Source: Desulfobacterales bacterium
GTDB lineage: Bacteria > Desulfobacterota > Desulfobacteria > Desulfobacterales > JAHEIW01
Reading direction: 5' to 3'
DNA: 64,000 nt
Assembly (NCBI GenBank): GCA_030066985.1
Contig: JASJAN010000004.1
Span: 124,001-188,000, forward strand
Under the pieces are notes generated by a model. The model had not been told where the DNA came from. It did no database searches and saw only the letters and a program-made list of their open reading frames with translations. Position 1 is the stretch's first letter; the number at the start of each line of letters is the position of its first letter. A program made the translations under genes and the position numbers. This document shows, one piece after another, positions 28,080 through 37,446 of the stretch.

Positions 28080-28499
28080 ATGTATATTAAGATGTCTGAT
28101 TTTTTTATGGGAATGGGCCGGGATTTTACCATGGAGGTTATGGATGTTGCCGAAAAATGTTCCCAGCATGAAAAAGATATACTGTTTCAGGAAGGCGATC
28201 CGGCCAGACATTTTTATGTGCTTCTCAAAGGGCGGATAAAGCTCAGTCTGGGCGACAGAGGGCCGACGGTATATATAGTTCAGCAGCCGGGGGAAATCAT
28301 CGGCTGGTCGGGTCTAATCGGCAGAGATACCTATTCCGCCAGCGGCGAATGCGTGCAAGAAACAAACTTGCTCAAATTTGACCGCGATGTGTTTCTTGAA
28401 ATTCTCAAAAAATATCCCCAGAACGAGGCCCTGCTGTTTAAGCGCCTGGCGGAGATGCTGGGCAATCGTCTGCTCGAACTGTATCCCACAATATCTTGA
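28080..28499 (+). CDS. Cyclic-nucleotide-binding domain protein without HTH
   Basis: This 139-residue single-domain protein has a Crp/Fnr-type cupin (LFQEGDPARHFYVLLKGRIK, then VQQPGEIIGWSGL and a phosphate-cassette-like region). The chain stops after the long dimer helix, so the DNA-binding HTH of true Crp is absent. It probably acts as a ligand-responsive partner of another protein. ATG 28080 with AAAAAGG 9 nt upstream is preferred to the ATG at 28041, which lacks a site. It is adjacent to and downstream of the aminotransferase. Confidence 0.82.
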   Translation: MYIKMSDFFMGMGRDFTMEVMDVAEKCSQHEKDILFQEGDPARHFYVLLKGRIKLSLGDRGPTVYIVQQPGEIIGWSGLIGRDTYSASGECVQETNLLKFDRDVFLEILKKYPQNEALLFKRLAEMLGNRLLELYPTIS

Positions 28500-28559
28500 A
28501 GGCTCGTAAGTGTCCCGCTAAAGTTGCGTCCCGCAAGTAATTTAACAAGCCGTTTTTGG

Positions 28560-28712
28560 GGTGTCAGGTGTCGGGTTTCAGGTGTCAGGTAGTAGGTCTT
28601 CGGTTACTAAATTCGGACGTTTGTTACTCCGTAGCTATTACAGACGAAATGCTTTTTTGCTATCCGTTGTCATCTCGGTTTCTGCTGACACCTGAAACCT
28701 GACACCTGAAAC
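28560..28712. repeat. Inverted word-repeat element B2
   Basis: The left arm 28560-28590 (GTGTCAGGTGTCGGGTTTCA core) and right arm 28684-28712 (CTGACACCTGAAACCTGACA core) are near-perfect reverse complements 93 nt apart. The phrase is the same as in B1. It lies between convergent genes. Confidence 0.9.
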
Positions 28713-28793
28713 CATAAACATTGTGTTATTTATAGAACTCCACTGAATTAAAAATACCACATGACTTTGGTAATATTATTAGGCGACATAACG

Positions 28794-28997
28794 CTAACAA
28801 TTTGAGCACATCTTGGATCCCCCAACCCCCGGTGGCAGGTTGCCGCCCAATTTATCATCGTGACCAACCGAAAAGGTTGACATCAGTTTTTTCACGGCTC
28901 CCTGACAAAGGGGACATTTCACCTGATCATTAGCGCTCATCACCAGCTTATCAAATTTATGGCTGCAGTGCTCGCAGTTATATTCGTAAATCGGCAT
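28794..28997 (-). CDS. FmdB family zinc ribbon protein
   Basis: This 67-residue protein begins MPIYEYNCEHC and carries two CxxC knuckles (Cys8/Cys11 and CPLC), the signature of the FmdB/YHS-like regulatory zinc ribbon. It ends with CSNC, giving an additional Cys pair. Family members were first noted beside formamidase and are presumed regulators or small metal-binding adaptors; the role is unknown. GAGGAT lies before the ATG. Confidence 0.88.
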   Translation of the reverse strand: MPIYEYNCEHCSHKFDKLVMSANDQVKCPLCQGAVKKLMSTFSVGHDDKLGGNLPPGVGGSKMCSNC

Positions 28998-29151
28998 GGT
29001 TCTTATCCTCCATATTTACAGATATTTAATGTAAAGATAAGCCCGGTTAGGCATACCCGCAAGTCATAAAGAAATTATAATGATCTGTTTGACAAATGAA
29101 TCGAACTGTGAAAGATGCAGAGTTTAATTCAAAATAAAGGAGATTCTTAGC

Positions 29152-30441
29152 ATGTATGTAAAGGAGATCAATGAAATCGAAAAACTGATCCAGAAACAGG
29201 CCCAATGGCGCAATCGATGCATCAACCTAATTGCCAGTGAAAATATCGTCAGCGAGCGTGTTCGCGCTCAGGCCGGATCCGATTTTGCGCACCGCTATGC
29301 CGAAGGCCACCCGGGCGAACGCTATTACCGGGGCACGTCTTATATCGACGAGATCGAAAATCAGTTGACCACCAATTTAAAAATCCTTTTTGCATGCAGT
29401 CACGCTGAAGTCAGACCCATTAGCGGCACCAATGCCAACGAGGCGGTTTTCAGTCGCTTTGTCAATCCCGGTGATGTCGTAATGGTGAACTCCACACCGG
29501 CTGGTGGCCATATCAGTCATCATCGAGAGGGCTCACTTGGAAAGTTCACTAAAAATATTATTGACATTCCCCTAACTGCGGACGGGTACCATCTTGACCT
29601 TGAAAAAACAATATACCTGATCGAAAAAGCCAGACCCAAAATTATTGTCCTGGGCAAGAGCCTGTTTTTGTTTCCAGAGCCTGTGCAGGAGCTTTATGAA
29701 GCTTGCCAGCATAATGGTACGCGGATTATGTATGATGCGGCCCATGTGCTGGGTCTTATTGCCGGCAAACAATTTCAGCGGCCCTTGAGAGAGGGCGCCT
29801 TTCTGATGACCGCCAGCACTCATAAAACCTATTATGGCAGCCAGCGCGGTCTGATCCTAAGCAATATGGAAGATGAAGAATGGCGTAAAATTGATAGAGG
29901 TGCCTTCCCCGGGTCATCCAGTAATCACCACCTGGATACACTGGCCCAAATGGCCATCAGCACCTATGAAATGATGGAATTTGGTGAACAATACGCTGTG
30001 GATACCATTAAAAATGCCAAAGCGCTGGCAGCTGCCCTGGATCGCTTTGGTTTTGATGTTCAGGCCAAGGAATTCGGGTATACCGAAAGTCATCAGGTGG
30101 CAGTGAATGTGCGCGAATTTCGCGGAGGTGAACGGGTATCAAAAAACCTGGAAATTAATGATATTATTATCAATATGAATATGCTTCCCCATGAGCCTCT
30201 TAAGGCGCATGACCATCCGGACGGCATTCGAATCGGTGTTCAGGAAATGACCCGCTTCGGCATGGGTGTGGCGGAAATGGAACGCATTGCCGAATTGATG
30301 AAGGAATGCATTATGGATCGCAAGCCGGTTAAGGAAGAGGTAAACCGTTTCCGATCTGAATACCGGCGCGTTAAGTACAGCTATGATAAGCCCCAGCCCA
30401 AGCAACTGAAGGTATTAGAAGGTAAGCGCTTAGAAAATTAA
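29152..30441 (+). CDS. glyA: Serine hydroxymethyltransferase-like PLP enzyme (divergent GlyA)
   Basis: This 429-residue protein aligns over its length with SHMT: INLIASENIVS, RYYRGTSYID, SGTNANEAVF, YDAAHVLGLIAG and the PLP lysine K225 in TASTHKTYYGSQRG. Canonical GlyA has THKTLRGPRGG here, so the active-site loop is divergent and closer to the archaeal or promiscuous branch. The likely reaction is Ser + folate/pterin to Gly, or a related aldol cleavage. It could serve the glycine made by the glyoxylate operon at 35-41 kb, but is not linked to it. AAAGGAG lies 8 nt upstream. Confidence 0.78.
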   Translation: MYVKEINEIEKLIQKQAQWRNRCINLIASENIVSERVRAQAGSDFAHRYAEGHPGERYYRGTSYIDEIENQLTTNLKILFACSHAEVRPISGTNANEAVFSRFVNPGDVVMVNSTPAGGHISHHREGSLGKFTKNIIDIPLTADGYHLDLEKTIYLIEKARPKIIVLGKSLFLFPEPVQELYEACQHNGTRIMYDAAHVLGLIAGKQFQRPLREGAFLMTASTHKTYYGSQRGLILSNMEDEEWRKIDRGAFPGSSSNHHLDTLAQMAISTYEMMEFGEQYAVDTIKNAKALAAALDRFGFDVQAKEFGYTESHQVAVNVREFRGGERVSKNLEINDIIINMNMLPHEPLKAHDHPDGIRIGVQEMTRFGMGVAEMERIAELMKECIMDRKPVKEEVNRFRSEYRRVKYSYDKPQPKQLKVLEGKRLEN

Positions 30442-30445
30442 TAAG

Positions 30446-30572
30446 GGTTGAGCCCGTTACCCGTTGGCCCGTTTGCCCGAAAAAATAAAATCAGACATTC
30501 TTCCGATAGAAACCGGCTCAACGGGCAAAATCCCGTTTCACGAGGACCTTCGGCTGGCAACCGGCAAACCTG
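30446..30572. repeat. Inverted word-repeat element A4
   Basis: The left arm 30446-30479 (GGTTGAGCCCGTTACCCGTT core) starts 5 nt after the glyA-like stop. The right region 30511-30572 includes CGGCTCAACGGGCAAAATCC and the extension CGTTTCACGAGGACCTTCGG. The whole 127-bp unit, including the spacer word ATCAGACATT, matches the reverse complement of A5 at 63367-63496. Confidence 0.9.
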
Positions 30573-30581
30573 AATACAAAC

Positions 30582-30618
30582 AAAAAAGGCAGATCCTTAG
30601 TTGGCTCTGCCTTTTTTT
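30582..30618 (+). terminator. Rho-independent terminator
   Basis: AAAAAAGGCAGATCC (30582-30596) pairs with GGCTCTGCCTTTTTT, followed by T residues. It terminates the glyA-like transcript beyond element A4. Confidence 0.85.
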
Positions 30619-30971
30619 CTCATGGCTCCCTGAATGCCGTTGTTCTCGTGCGTGGTCATTCGCCTAAGTAGTTTGAAGCCCGCAGGGGAAGATGCACGCA
30701 CATTCGAGAGACCAAGAAGATCGTTATCGTTTTTTCTATATAACTATACAAATAGCATGCCAGAATCGATAAAAACCGGCAAAAAGTAGTATATTAATAA
30801 TAAAATCAATATTTTAAGATAATATTGGGATTCGATCAGAAAGGTGGTTATGACTTTTAGTTCACATCTGTTTATGGAAATGTTTACATATTTGCCAATT
30901 ATTTGACATATCCCCGGTTTGAAAAGCGCGGTTTGCCCCAAATTGAGGCGCATGGTCTATTTAAGAAAGGG

Positions 30972-31009
30972 AAAAAAAGAAAAGGGCGTGCCGCAGCCGC
31001 CCTTTTCTT
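30972..31009 (-). terminator. Rho-independent terminator for the PA2779-type gene
   Basis: On the minus strand, AAGAAAAGGGCG (31009-30998) pairs with CGCCCTTTTCTT (30988-30977), followed by a T-run. It lies 36 nt past the stop codon at 31045. Confidence 0.8.
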
Positions 31010-31044
31010 GCGGATCCTGTGTTATGGCTATCTTTAAATTTGTA

Positions 31045-31452
31045 TTATTTTACAAATGGAAAAATATCGGTGTATCCGGCAATATCTGTCGCTAACAGGA
31101 CCAGAAAAACAATGAGCAGCGCAATCAAAAGCAATGTGAAAAAACCCGTGCCACCGGCGGGAAGCTCCTGCAATTGATCGGCTGCCCGGGTCGCCTCTTC
31201 ATCTGTAAGGCTGTCAATACGGTTTTTAGCCTCCTGGGGATCAACACCCTGTGATAGCAACATGTTTTTCACATCTTCACGCGCCAGAATGCTTTGAAGA
31301 TAGTCACGGGCTTCTTGAGCGCGCTGGATATCAATGGCCGCCTCGGTCCCAACCATGGCCGCCATAGCGGATTGCAACGGGCCGGAGAGCATTAGCATGA
31401 AAATAGCCATAAAACATCCGATCGGTTTAACACTGGAGCGAAAGTGCTTCAT
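31045..31452 (-). CDS. PA2779 family membrane protein
   Basis: This 135-residue envelope protein has an N-terminal hydrophobic segment (about 12-32) and a helical middle part with the pattern LAREDVKNMLLSQGVDPQEA. A second TM segment is at about 102-123. This layout matches the PA2779 family. Members normally sit beside a PA2778-type cysteine peptidase; none is visible here, so this copy is an orphan. The function is unknown. GGAGGAG lies just upstream of the ATG. Confidence 0.8.
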   Translation of the reverse strand: MKHFRSSVKPIGCFMAIFMLMLSGPLQSAMAAMVGTEAAIDIQRAQEARDYLQSILAREDVKNMLLSQGVDPQEAKNRIDSLTDEEATRAADQLQELPAGGTGFFTLLLIALLIVFLVLLATDIAGYTDIFPFVK

Positions 31453-31621
31453 AATGGGTCTCCTCCTTAATGGCTAAGGGACAACTGTGAAGCCCTTATA
31501 TTCAATCTAAAAGTGGTTGTCAAATCTATTGCTACAGAAACTATGCGACTATCCGATCTGCGCCTTTTCTGCTATACCCGTTTTATGTTATAAACCGGCG
31601 CATAACCACTCCAAATCAAAA

Positions 31622-32653
31622 ATGCTTATGATGAAAGCCCTATCGATCACCTTCATCTTTTTGGTTTTAACTTTGCCAGCCGGCAGCTGCTGTTATGCTG
31701 ATACGGGTGCTGCTAGTCTGCATGCCGGATTAAATTTAAAGGTCCCTTCATCAACTGCGAATACGCTAAATATTGATAGTGGAACGCAAGCGGCAAAGAA
31801 TGGCTCGGTGCGCTGGTTTAACAGGCAGCGCGATACCGAGCTAAAAGGGGTGGCACTGATTATTCATGGCCTCAACTGTCGCCCGGATAAAATGAAAGCC
31901 ATTATCGACGTATTAAACACCAGCGGAATCGATTGTTTGAATCTGTCGTTGCGCGGTCACGGCATCAATTTTGCGCCGATTGATAATAAAAGTCCGGATG
32001 AGGCCCGCATGGTTGCATTCAAATCGGTATCATACCCGCTGTGGAAGACCGAAGCGTATAACGCCTATCAGATGGCGAAGAAAAGAAGCATATTATACGG
32101 GGAACCCATGTTTTTAATTGGCTTTTCGATGGGCGGGCTGCTGGGCATCGATATGATGGCATCAAACCCAAATGTAAAATTTGACAAAATGGTGCTGCTA
32201 GCCCCGGCAATAGCTATGCTGCAGAGAAATTATCTGATACAAGTTTTTTCGCCTTTTCCGAGTCTCGTTATACCCAGCGTCGGGCATAAATCCTATCTCG
32301 CCAATGACGGCACGCCCATGGCGGCTTACAATGCGCTGTTTGACATGCATGCCCATTTTGAAGATCATCTGGATCCCCAAAAAATAAATATCCCCTCCAT
32401 CGTCTTTATCGATGCAGAGGATGAACTGGTTTCATATGCCAGTATGCAGGAAATGGTCCAGAAACATGATCTTGATCAATGGACGGTTCATCCAGTTACA
32501 AAAGATAAGACCGCAACCGAGGTCGACATGCACCACCTCATTATTGATGCGGTTTCCGTCGGCAGTCATATGTGGCAGGAAATGGTGGACGCTATCATTG
32601 TCCATCTTTCAAGCGAACAACCCAAATTTAATCAAGAAAATCAGCCAGATTGA
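31622..32653 (+). CDS. Secreted alpha/beta hydrolase (lysophospholipase-like)
   Basis: This enzyme of about 343 residues opens with a signal peptide (MMKALSITFIFLVLTLPAG). The alpha/beta hydrolase core has an HG oxyanion motif (IIHGLNCRP), nucleophile elbow GFSMGG, acid Asp in FIDAEDELV and a late HHL histidine. A longer reading from TTG 31517 has no signal peptide at its start and is not preferred. The substrate is unknown, with esters or lipids most likely. It diverges from the PA2779-type gene and converges on the S49 peptidase. Confidence 0.8.
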   Translation: MLMMKALSITFIFLVLTLPAGSCCYADTGAASLHAGLNLKVPSSTANTLNIDSGTQAAKNGSVRWFNRQRDTELKGVALIIHGLNCRPDKMKAIIDVLNTSGIDCLNLSLRGHGINFAPIDNKSPDEARMVAFKSVSYPLWKTEAYNAYQMAKKRSILYGEPMFLIGFSMGGLLGIDMMASNPNVKFDKMVLLAPAIAMLQRNYLIQVFSPFPSLVIPSVGHKSYLANDGTPMAAYNALFDMHAHFEDHLDPQKINIPSIVFIDAEDELVSYASMQEMVQKHDLDQWTVHPVTKDKTATEVDMHHLIIDAVSVGSHMWQEMVDAIIVHLSSEQPKFNQENQPD

Positions 32654-32681
32654 AAAAGGTGTTCAGCGGTTTTGAACTGAA

Positions 32682-33668
32682 TTAATCTCCCATCGCGCCG
32701 GGCTGCCACAGGTAATAAAAGCCCGCCTGATAGGATGTCAGGGATTCAGGGAGATCAAGGGATACGATTGACATGCCCTGGCCTTCATAACGTGAGGTAG
32801 ATGTATTGTACAGGTTGTCGTCCGGAAATTCGGTGCGGCGATAAACGACCACTTTGGCATTTTCCGGCAGTTCAGCCAGACGTTTGGCCTCGTGGACCGC
32901 GTCCGGGAGATAGCCTACCCGGTCAATCAGACCCAGCTTCAAAGCATCATCGGCTAAGAAAATACGGGCTGTCGATATCTGTTCTAAGTGCTGGGAATCG
33001 ATCCGGCGATGCGCATCAATCAGATCTAAAAATCGTTCTCCCAAGCGATCAATCAGGTTTTGAACAATTTGTATTTCTTCCTCGGTCGCCTGCCGAAAAG
33101 GCGACCCCATATCTTTGTTTCTTCCCGTTTTGCGCACCTCAACCCCAATGCCGATTTTATTCATCAGCCCGGCCACATCCGGTCGTAAAAAGACAACGCC
33201 CACTGAACCGGTCACCGTTGTTGGATGCGCCAGAATATAATCAGCGGGAAGCGATATGTAATAGCCGCCCGAGGCGGCGACATTCATCATCGCGACCACT
33301 ACTTTTGCCCCAGTCTTTTGTTTGAAAGCGACAATTTCATGGTACAAGATGTCACTGGCGGTAGCCGACCCTCCGGGTGAATTGATCTTCAAAAGCAGGG
33401 CTTTGATTTCCGGGTCTTTTTCGGCTTTGCGCAGGTGCGATACCACTTCTTGCAGCATGCTTGGCCGCGTCGTCACAATTCGCCGCCGGGGCGCATCGGA
33501 TATCGTGCCTCTGATATGAATGACGAGCACTTTACCTGTGGCAGTGCCCTCCAAGGTGTATTCCTGCAGGGGATCAGCAGCGCTGGAAAAAAGCCTTATC
33601 TTAGCCCCCTGGCAGCCGAGAAATAGCAGCACCGCCATAGCCGCAAACAAGACGATAAGTTTTCGCAT
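32682..33668 (-). CDS. sppA: S49 family signal peptide peptidase (SppA-like)
   Basis: This 328-residue protein starts at ATG 33668, which has AAGGAA upstream and a following signal sequence with a lipobox-like LFLGC (Cys19). The longer frame to 33785 is rejected for this reason. The peptidase domain shows INSPGGSA near 95-102, nucleophile Ser133 in VAASGGYY and Lys185, 52 residues later. That spacing fits the Ser/Lys dyad of short (single-domain) SppA enzymes. It would degrade leftover signal peptides or membrane proteins. It is divergent from the MFS gene. Confidence 0.88.
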   Translation of the reverse strand: MRKLIVLFAAMAVLLFLGCQGAKIRLFSSAADPLQEYTLEGTATGKVLVIHIRGTISDAPRRRIVTTRPSMLQEVVSHLRKAEKDPEIKALLLKINSPGGSATASDILYHEIVAFKQKTGAKVVVAMMNVAASGGYYISLPADYILAHPTTVTGSVGVVFLRPDVAGLMNKIGIGVEVRKTGRNKDMGSPFRQATEEEIQIVQNLIDRLGERFLDLIDAHRRIDSQHLEQISTARIFLADDALKLGLIDRVGYLPDAVHEAKRLAELPENAKVVVYRRTEFPDDNLYNTSTSRYEGQGMSIVSLDLPESLTSYQAGFYYLWQPGAMGD

Positions 33669-33863
33669 TTTATTTTCCTTAAAATTGGTTTTTACCAGCA
33701 AAAGATAGGGAAACACGAACAAGCTGTCAAGAAATTGCAGGGATCTAATATCGCCCCTGACCTGTAAGACTAAAGTGCTTGACAAAATAGCGAGGCCCCA
33801 TGATAACCCAAAGGCTTGCGTACCGTATAATAAGTTGAATTGCCAGAACTCAAGAAATCAACC

Positions 33864-35102
33864 ATGTCTCGACGCTGGATCATATTTATACTGGCCACAT
33901 CCCATTTTTTCCTGTCCCAGTTTTACCGGACATCAAACGCGGTGATTGCCCCGGAGCTGATCCGGGACCTATCCCTGAACACAGAGGAACTGGGATTATT
34001 GTCGGCTTCATTTTTTTATGGGTTTGCCTTAACGCAAATTCCGATCAGCGTGCTTCTGGATAAAGTGGGCCCCAGATGGATGATGACGGTTCTCTCTTTA
34101 ATGGGTGTGGTGGGCGCCGTATTGTTTTCCATTGCCGATTCTTTGGGCTTTGGCTTAATTGGGCGGGTCCTGCTGGGGGTCGGCATGGCCTGCAATTTAA
34201 TGGGCACATTTAAACTGTTAACCGAATGGTTTGAACCCCTGGTATTTGCCACCTTAACAGGCCTGGTGGCTTCAATTGGAACGTTTGGCAACATGGTTGC
34301 CGCTACGCCGCTGGTCGTACTGGTAGATCAATTCGGGTGGCGCCTCAGCTTCCAGCTGATTGCCGGAATTAATTTAATCTTAACATTGACACTATTTTTG
34401 GTCGTGCGCGATCGGCCTGAACACTCCTCAAGTCACACGGTAAGCAGCGCAGCAGCGATCAGTCTGGCTCAGGCGTTTTCCAATCTGGCCCTGCTCCTAA
34501 AAAACAAAAGCTACTGGATCATCTCATACGCCACGTTGGTTCGCTACGGGACCTTTGCCGCTTTTCAGGCGTTGTGGGCCGGGCCGTTTTTGATCGAAGT
34601 CATGGGCTATTCAGCCATCCGAACGGGTAACCTGATATTGCTGATGAATGTGGGCCTGATTATTGGAAGTCCATTATGGGGAGCGCTGTCGGACAGGGTA
34701 TTCAAATCGCGCAAAGGACTAATTGTTTTTTGCCTGCTGATGATGGCAGCTATTTCACTGGCACTGACGACCTTTTCTGCAAAAACCGGGCTGTTATTGA
34801 TAGCGACCGTTTTCTTTATGTTTGGGCTGGCGGCATCCGGCGGAATGTTGATGTATCCGCATATCAAAGACCTGATGCCGCAGGAAATGGCAGGGGCCGC
34901 CATGACCGGCATTAATTTTTTTAACATGCTGGGCCCGGCGATTTTTTTGCAAGGGTTGGGGACTTTAATGCAGCATCTGTACCCGGATGCCTCGCGCGGC
35001 CCGGCGGCCTTCGATGCGTCGTTTTTGTTATGCCTTGTTTGTCTGGTAAGTGTGACAATACTTTACGTTTTCACAAGGGAAAAAAATAAGGGCCATTCAT
35101 AA
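33864..35102 (+). CDS. Major facilitator superfamily transporter
   Basis: This is a 412-residue, 12-TM MFS carrier. The motif A-like loop LLDKVGPRWMM lies between TM2 and TM3, and its partner SDRVFKSRKG lies in the second half. The N-terminal YRTSNAVIAPELIRDL pattern resembles the NarK/oxalate-formate/hexuronate branches, but the substrate is not clear. ATG 33864 is preferred; TTG 33840 adds eight unsupported residues. It stands between the divergent sppA and the convergent DHDPS-like gene. Confidence 0.87.
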   Translation: MSRRWIIFILATSHFFLSQFYRTSNAVIAPELIRDLSLNTEELGLLSASFFYGFALTQIPISVLLDKVGPRWMMTVLSLMGVVGAVLFSIADSLGFGLIGRVLLGVGMACNLMGTFKLLTEWFEPLVFATLTGLVASIGTFGNMVAATPLVVLVDQFGWRLSFQLIAGINLILTLTLFLVVRDRPEHSSSHTVSSAAAISLAQAFSNLALLLKNKSYWIISYATLVRYGTFAAFQALWAGPFLIEVMGYSAIRTGNLILLMNVGLIIGSPLWGALSDRVFKSRKGLIVFCLLMMAAISLALTTFSAKTGLLLIATVFFMFGLAASGGMLMYPHIKDLMPQEMAGAAMTGINFFNMLGPAIFLQGLGTLMQHLYPDASRGPAAFDASFLLCLVCLVSVTILYVFTREKNKGHS

Positions 35103-35150
35103 AGCTATTACAGTGGACGCTCTGTCTTCTTTGGGGCCAAAGGTGGCACT

Positions 35151-36050
35151 TCAATTAAGCAAATCCGCTTTTTTTAAAATGGCCTTAATTTCTGATTTTT
35201 CGCTTTTTGAGGAAGGCAGCAAGGGCAAGCGGGGATCGCCGCCGAAATAGCCCAGCATATCCATAGCCTTCTTTAACCCCGGCACACCATAGACGGCAGT
35301 CACCGCCTGGTTAACCGGCAGCATTTTAAGCTGCAACTGTCGGGCGGCATCCAAATCGCCGGCCTTTACCAGATCCAAGATGGCCACGCACTGTTGCGGA
35401 GCGACATTGGCCAGGGCGTTAATGCCCCCCACACAGCCGATAGTCAGACCGCTGAATAATACACCGGCCGTTCCCACCAGCACATTAAACTCTTTGGCGG
35501 CTGCATTTATGATCTCCCCCAGTTGAATGACATTGCCGGAGCTATCCTTTAGACCAATGATATTGGGGTGCTCGGAGAGGTGGGCAACCAAATTGGCTGC
35601 CAAATTTATGTGGGTGAATTTGGGGACATTGTATAATAAGATCGGGATCGGCGATTGATCCGCTACGGCTGTATAATGTTTGACCAGGGCGGCTTCGTTC
35701 ATTCGACCGCCATAATAGTGGGGTGAGATCACCAGGGCGGCATGGGCTCCCAGTTTGGCACAGTCTTCAGTGAGCCTTAGTGTCTCAAAGGTGGATTCGC
35801 AGCCCGTCCCGGCGATAATCCCCATCTTATCTCCAGCCGATTGAACGACGGTATCGACAACCGCTCGCTTTTCCTCTTCAGAGAGGGCCACATATTCACC
35901 ATTTGACCCCAATACCACAAACCCCTTCAAACCGGTCGCGTTCCAGCGTTCGATATTGTCTGCCAGCTTGTCATAAGCCACTTTTTCATTGATAAAAGGC
36001 GTCGGAATCGGGGGAAAGATGCCGTTCAAGTCAATCTGGGTCATTTTCAT
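35151..36050 (-). CDS. DHDPS/NAL family class I aldolase
   Basis: This 299-residue (beta/alpha)8 aldolase has GSNGEY (48-53), Tyr140 in LLYNVP and the Schiff-base Lys168 in GLKDSSGN. These are the hallmarks of dihydrodipicolinate synthase/N-acetylneuraminate lyase enzymes, which use pyruvate. It is last in a minus-strand run after a glyoxylate-forming oxidase and a glyoxylate aminotransferase. A 4-hydroxy-2-oxoglutarate aldolase-type activity (glyoxylate + pyruvate) is therefore a reasonable inference. True DapA cannot be excluded. Confidence 0.85.
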   Translation of the reverse strand: MKMTQIDLNGIFPPIPTPFINEKVAYDKLADNIERWNATGLKGFVVLGSNGEYVALSEEEKRAVVDTVVQSAGDKMGIIAGTGCESTFETLRLTEDCAKLGAHAALVISPHYYGGRMNEAALVKHYTAVADQSPIPILLYNVPKFTHINLAANLVAHLSEHPNIIGLKDSSGNVIQLGEIINAAAKEFNVLVGTAGVLFSGLTIGCVGGINALANVAPQQCVAILDLVKAGDLDAARQLQLKMLPVNQAVTAVYGVPGLKKAMDMLGYFGGDPRLPLLPSSKSEKSEIKAILKKADLLN

Positions 36051-36081
36051 ATCCTTTTAATTTATTTTGACAGGATCAACC

Positions 36082-36152
36082 GGCCGGTTGCTGGTCTCTG
36101 GCTGCTGGCTGTCAGTACCGGTCATTGGCTCTTCGCCAGTAGCCAGCGGCCG
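36082..36152. repeat. Inverted word-repeat element C
   Basis: The left arm 36082-36111 (GGTTGCTGGTCTCTGGCTGC core, tandem CTGG words) and right arm 36134-36152 (CGCCAGTAGCCAGCGGCCG) are inverted. It fills the gap between the aldolase and GlcF genes of one operon. Confidence 0.7.
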
Positions 36153-36178
36153 AAGTATTGAACCTCTGAACCAGAAAA

Positions 36179-37420
36179 TTACTGAACAATCTCTGAAATA
36201 TGACAGACTTTGATGTTAAGACCGTGTTTGCGCACACCATATGACAGGTGCATGATACAGGCCGGGCATGAGGTGACCAACAGGTCCGCACCGCTTTCTT
36301 TCACATTGTTCATCTTGCGTTCCAGTACCTGCTGGGACAGCTCATAATGCGCAAACGCATAAGAGCCAGCACCGCCGCAGCACCAGTCTGCTTCAGGTAG
36401 CGGCCGGTATTCAACGCCCGGCAGACGATTCAAAATTTCACCGGGCTCGGCTGCAAGCCCCTGTCCCCGCGTCGCGTGACAGGGATGATGATAGGTCACG
36501 CTGACGCCGGTGTTTGACGTGGTGGCTGTCACTTCGTTTACATGAATCAATTCTACCATATCTTTTACGCGGGCGGCGACCGCTATCGCCCTGTCATGTT
36601 CCCCTAAGGTTTCGCGAAAAAGCCGGTGATAACTTTTCAAAAAAGAAGCACAGCTGGAGCAGTCCGTGACAACGACATCGAAATTTTGCTCGCTGAGAAT
36701 CGGCAGGTTCCGGCGGGCCAGCTTGCGCGCCGCTTTCAGATCACCGTACGACCAGGCGGGCAGGCCGCAGCAACCATTGTCCAGAACATGCACTGATTTG
36801 CCGATCTTTTTCAACAGCCGCAGGGTCGCCCGGCCGGCCGCCTGACTGATAATATCAACACCGCAACCGACAAAATAGCCAATGCGCAGGGATTGGCCGC
36901 TACCGCTGTGGGCTCTGGTTTTGATTTTATCCCGCAACGGTCGTGTGGGAAATCGCGCGACAATCTCATTGGCATGCTCAAAATCACGCCCGAAAATTTT
37001 TAATAATCCCAGGGCCTGCGCCAGATCCGCCACACGGGTATTTTTTCCGAGCGCCACTGCACGCGCAGCCAGATGCAGTCGTCGCGGATATGGCAACAGA
37101 TGGTCAAAGAGCAGACGATGAATCGATTTGCGACCCACTTTTTGCAGATACTGCGCCCGGGCCTTGATGATCAATTCAGAAGTGGGGATTGCGGGAAAAC
37201 AGTTGGCTGTGCAGGCGCCGCAGAGCAAACAATCAAAAAGGGGAGCCTCGATGTCCGGGCTCCACTCTAAACGGTCCTCGATAATGGCTCGCAAAAGCGC
37301 CAGCCGTCCGCGCGCAACGCCGGTCTCGTGGCCGGTGGAGCGGAATATCGGGCAGGCCACCTGACAGAACCCGCAGCGGTTACAATGCGATATCTCGTCG
37401 TAATGTTCGGAAATGGTCAT
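36179..37420 (-). CDS. glcF: Glycolate/lactate oxidase iron-sulfur subunit (GlcF-like)
   Basis: This 413-residue protein has two ferredoxin-type 4Fe-4S motifs near the N-terminus (CNRCGFCQVAC at 13-23 and CLLCGACTANC at 64-74) and two CCG (DUF224) domains (GCCGLPAW and WCCGGAGSY). This is the GlcF/LutA/HdrD layout. It would accept electrons from the GlcDE flavoprotein encoded just upstream and pass them to the membrane quinone or another carrier. ATG 37420 is preferred to TTG 37441. Confidence 0.9.
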   Translation of the reverse strand: MTISEHYDEISHCNRCGFCQVACPIFRSTGHETGVARGRLALLRAIIEDRLEWSPDIEAPLFDCLLCGACTANCFPAIPTSELIIKARAQYLQKVGRKSIHRLLFDHLLPYPRRLHLAARAVALGKNTRVADLAQALGLLKIFGRDFEHANEIVARFPTRPLRDKIKTRAHSGSGQSLRIGYFVGCGVDIISQAAGRATLRLLKKIGKSVHVLDNGCCGLPAWSYGDLKAARKLARRNLPILSEQNFDVVVTDCSSCASFLKSYHRLFRETLGEHDRAIAVAARVKDMVELIHVNEVTATTSNTGVSVTYHHPCHATRGQGLAAEPGEILNRLPGVEYRPLPEADWCCGGAGSYAFAHYELSQQVLERKMNNVKESGADLLVTSCPACIMHLSYGVRKHGLNIKVCHISEIVQ

Positions 37421-37446
37421 GATATATTTTCTTAAATACAAAAACC

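Larger units (their letters stand above)
30442..31044. other. Long intergenic stretch with A4 and two terminators
   Basis: Besides A4 and the two terminators listed separately, the AT-rich part 30620-30960 shows nothing I can support. A 69-codon minus-strand frame (30744-30953) is hydrophobic at one end but matches no family. Confidence 0.45.

Noticed and set aside
30744-30953. Minus-strand 69-codon frame with a hydrophobic end
   Set aside because: It is AT-driven composition without a ribosome site or known family.
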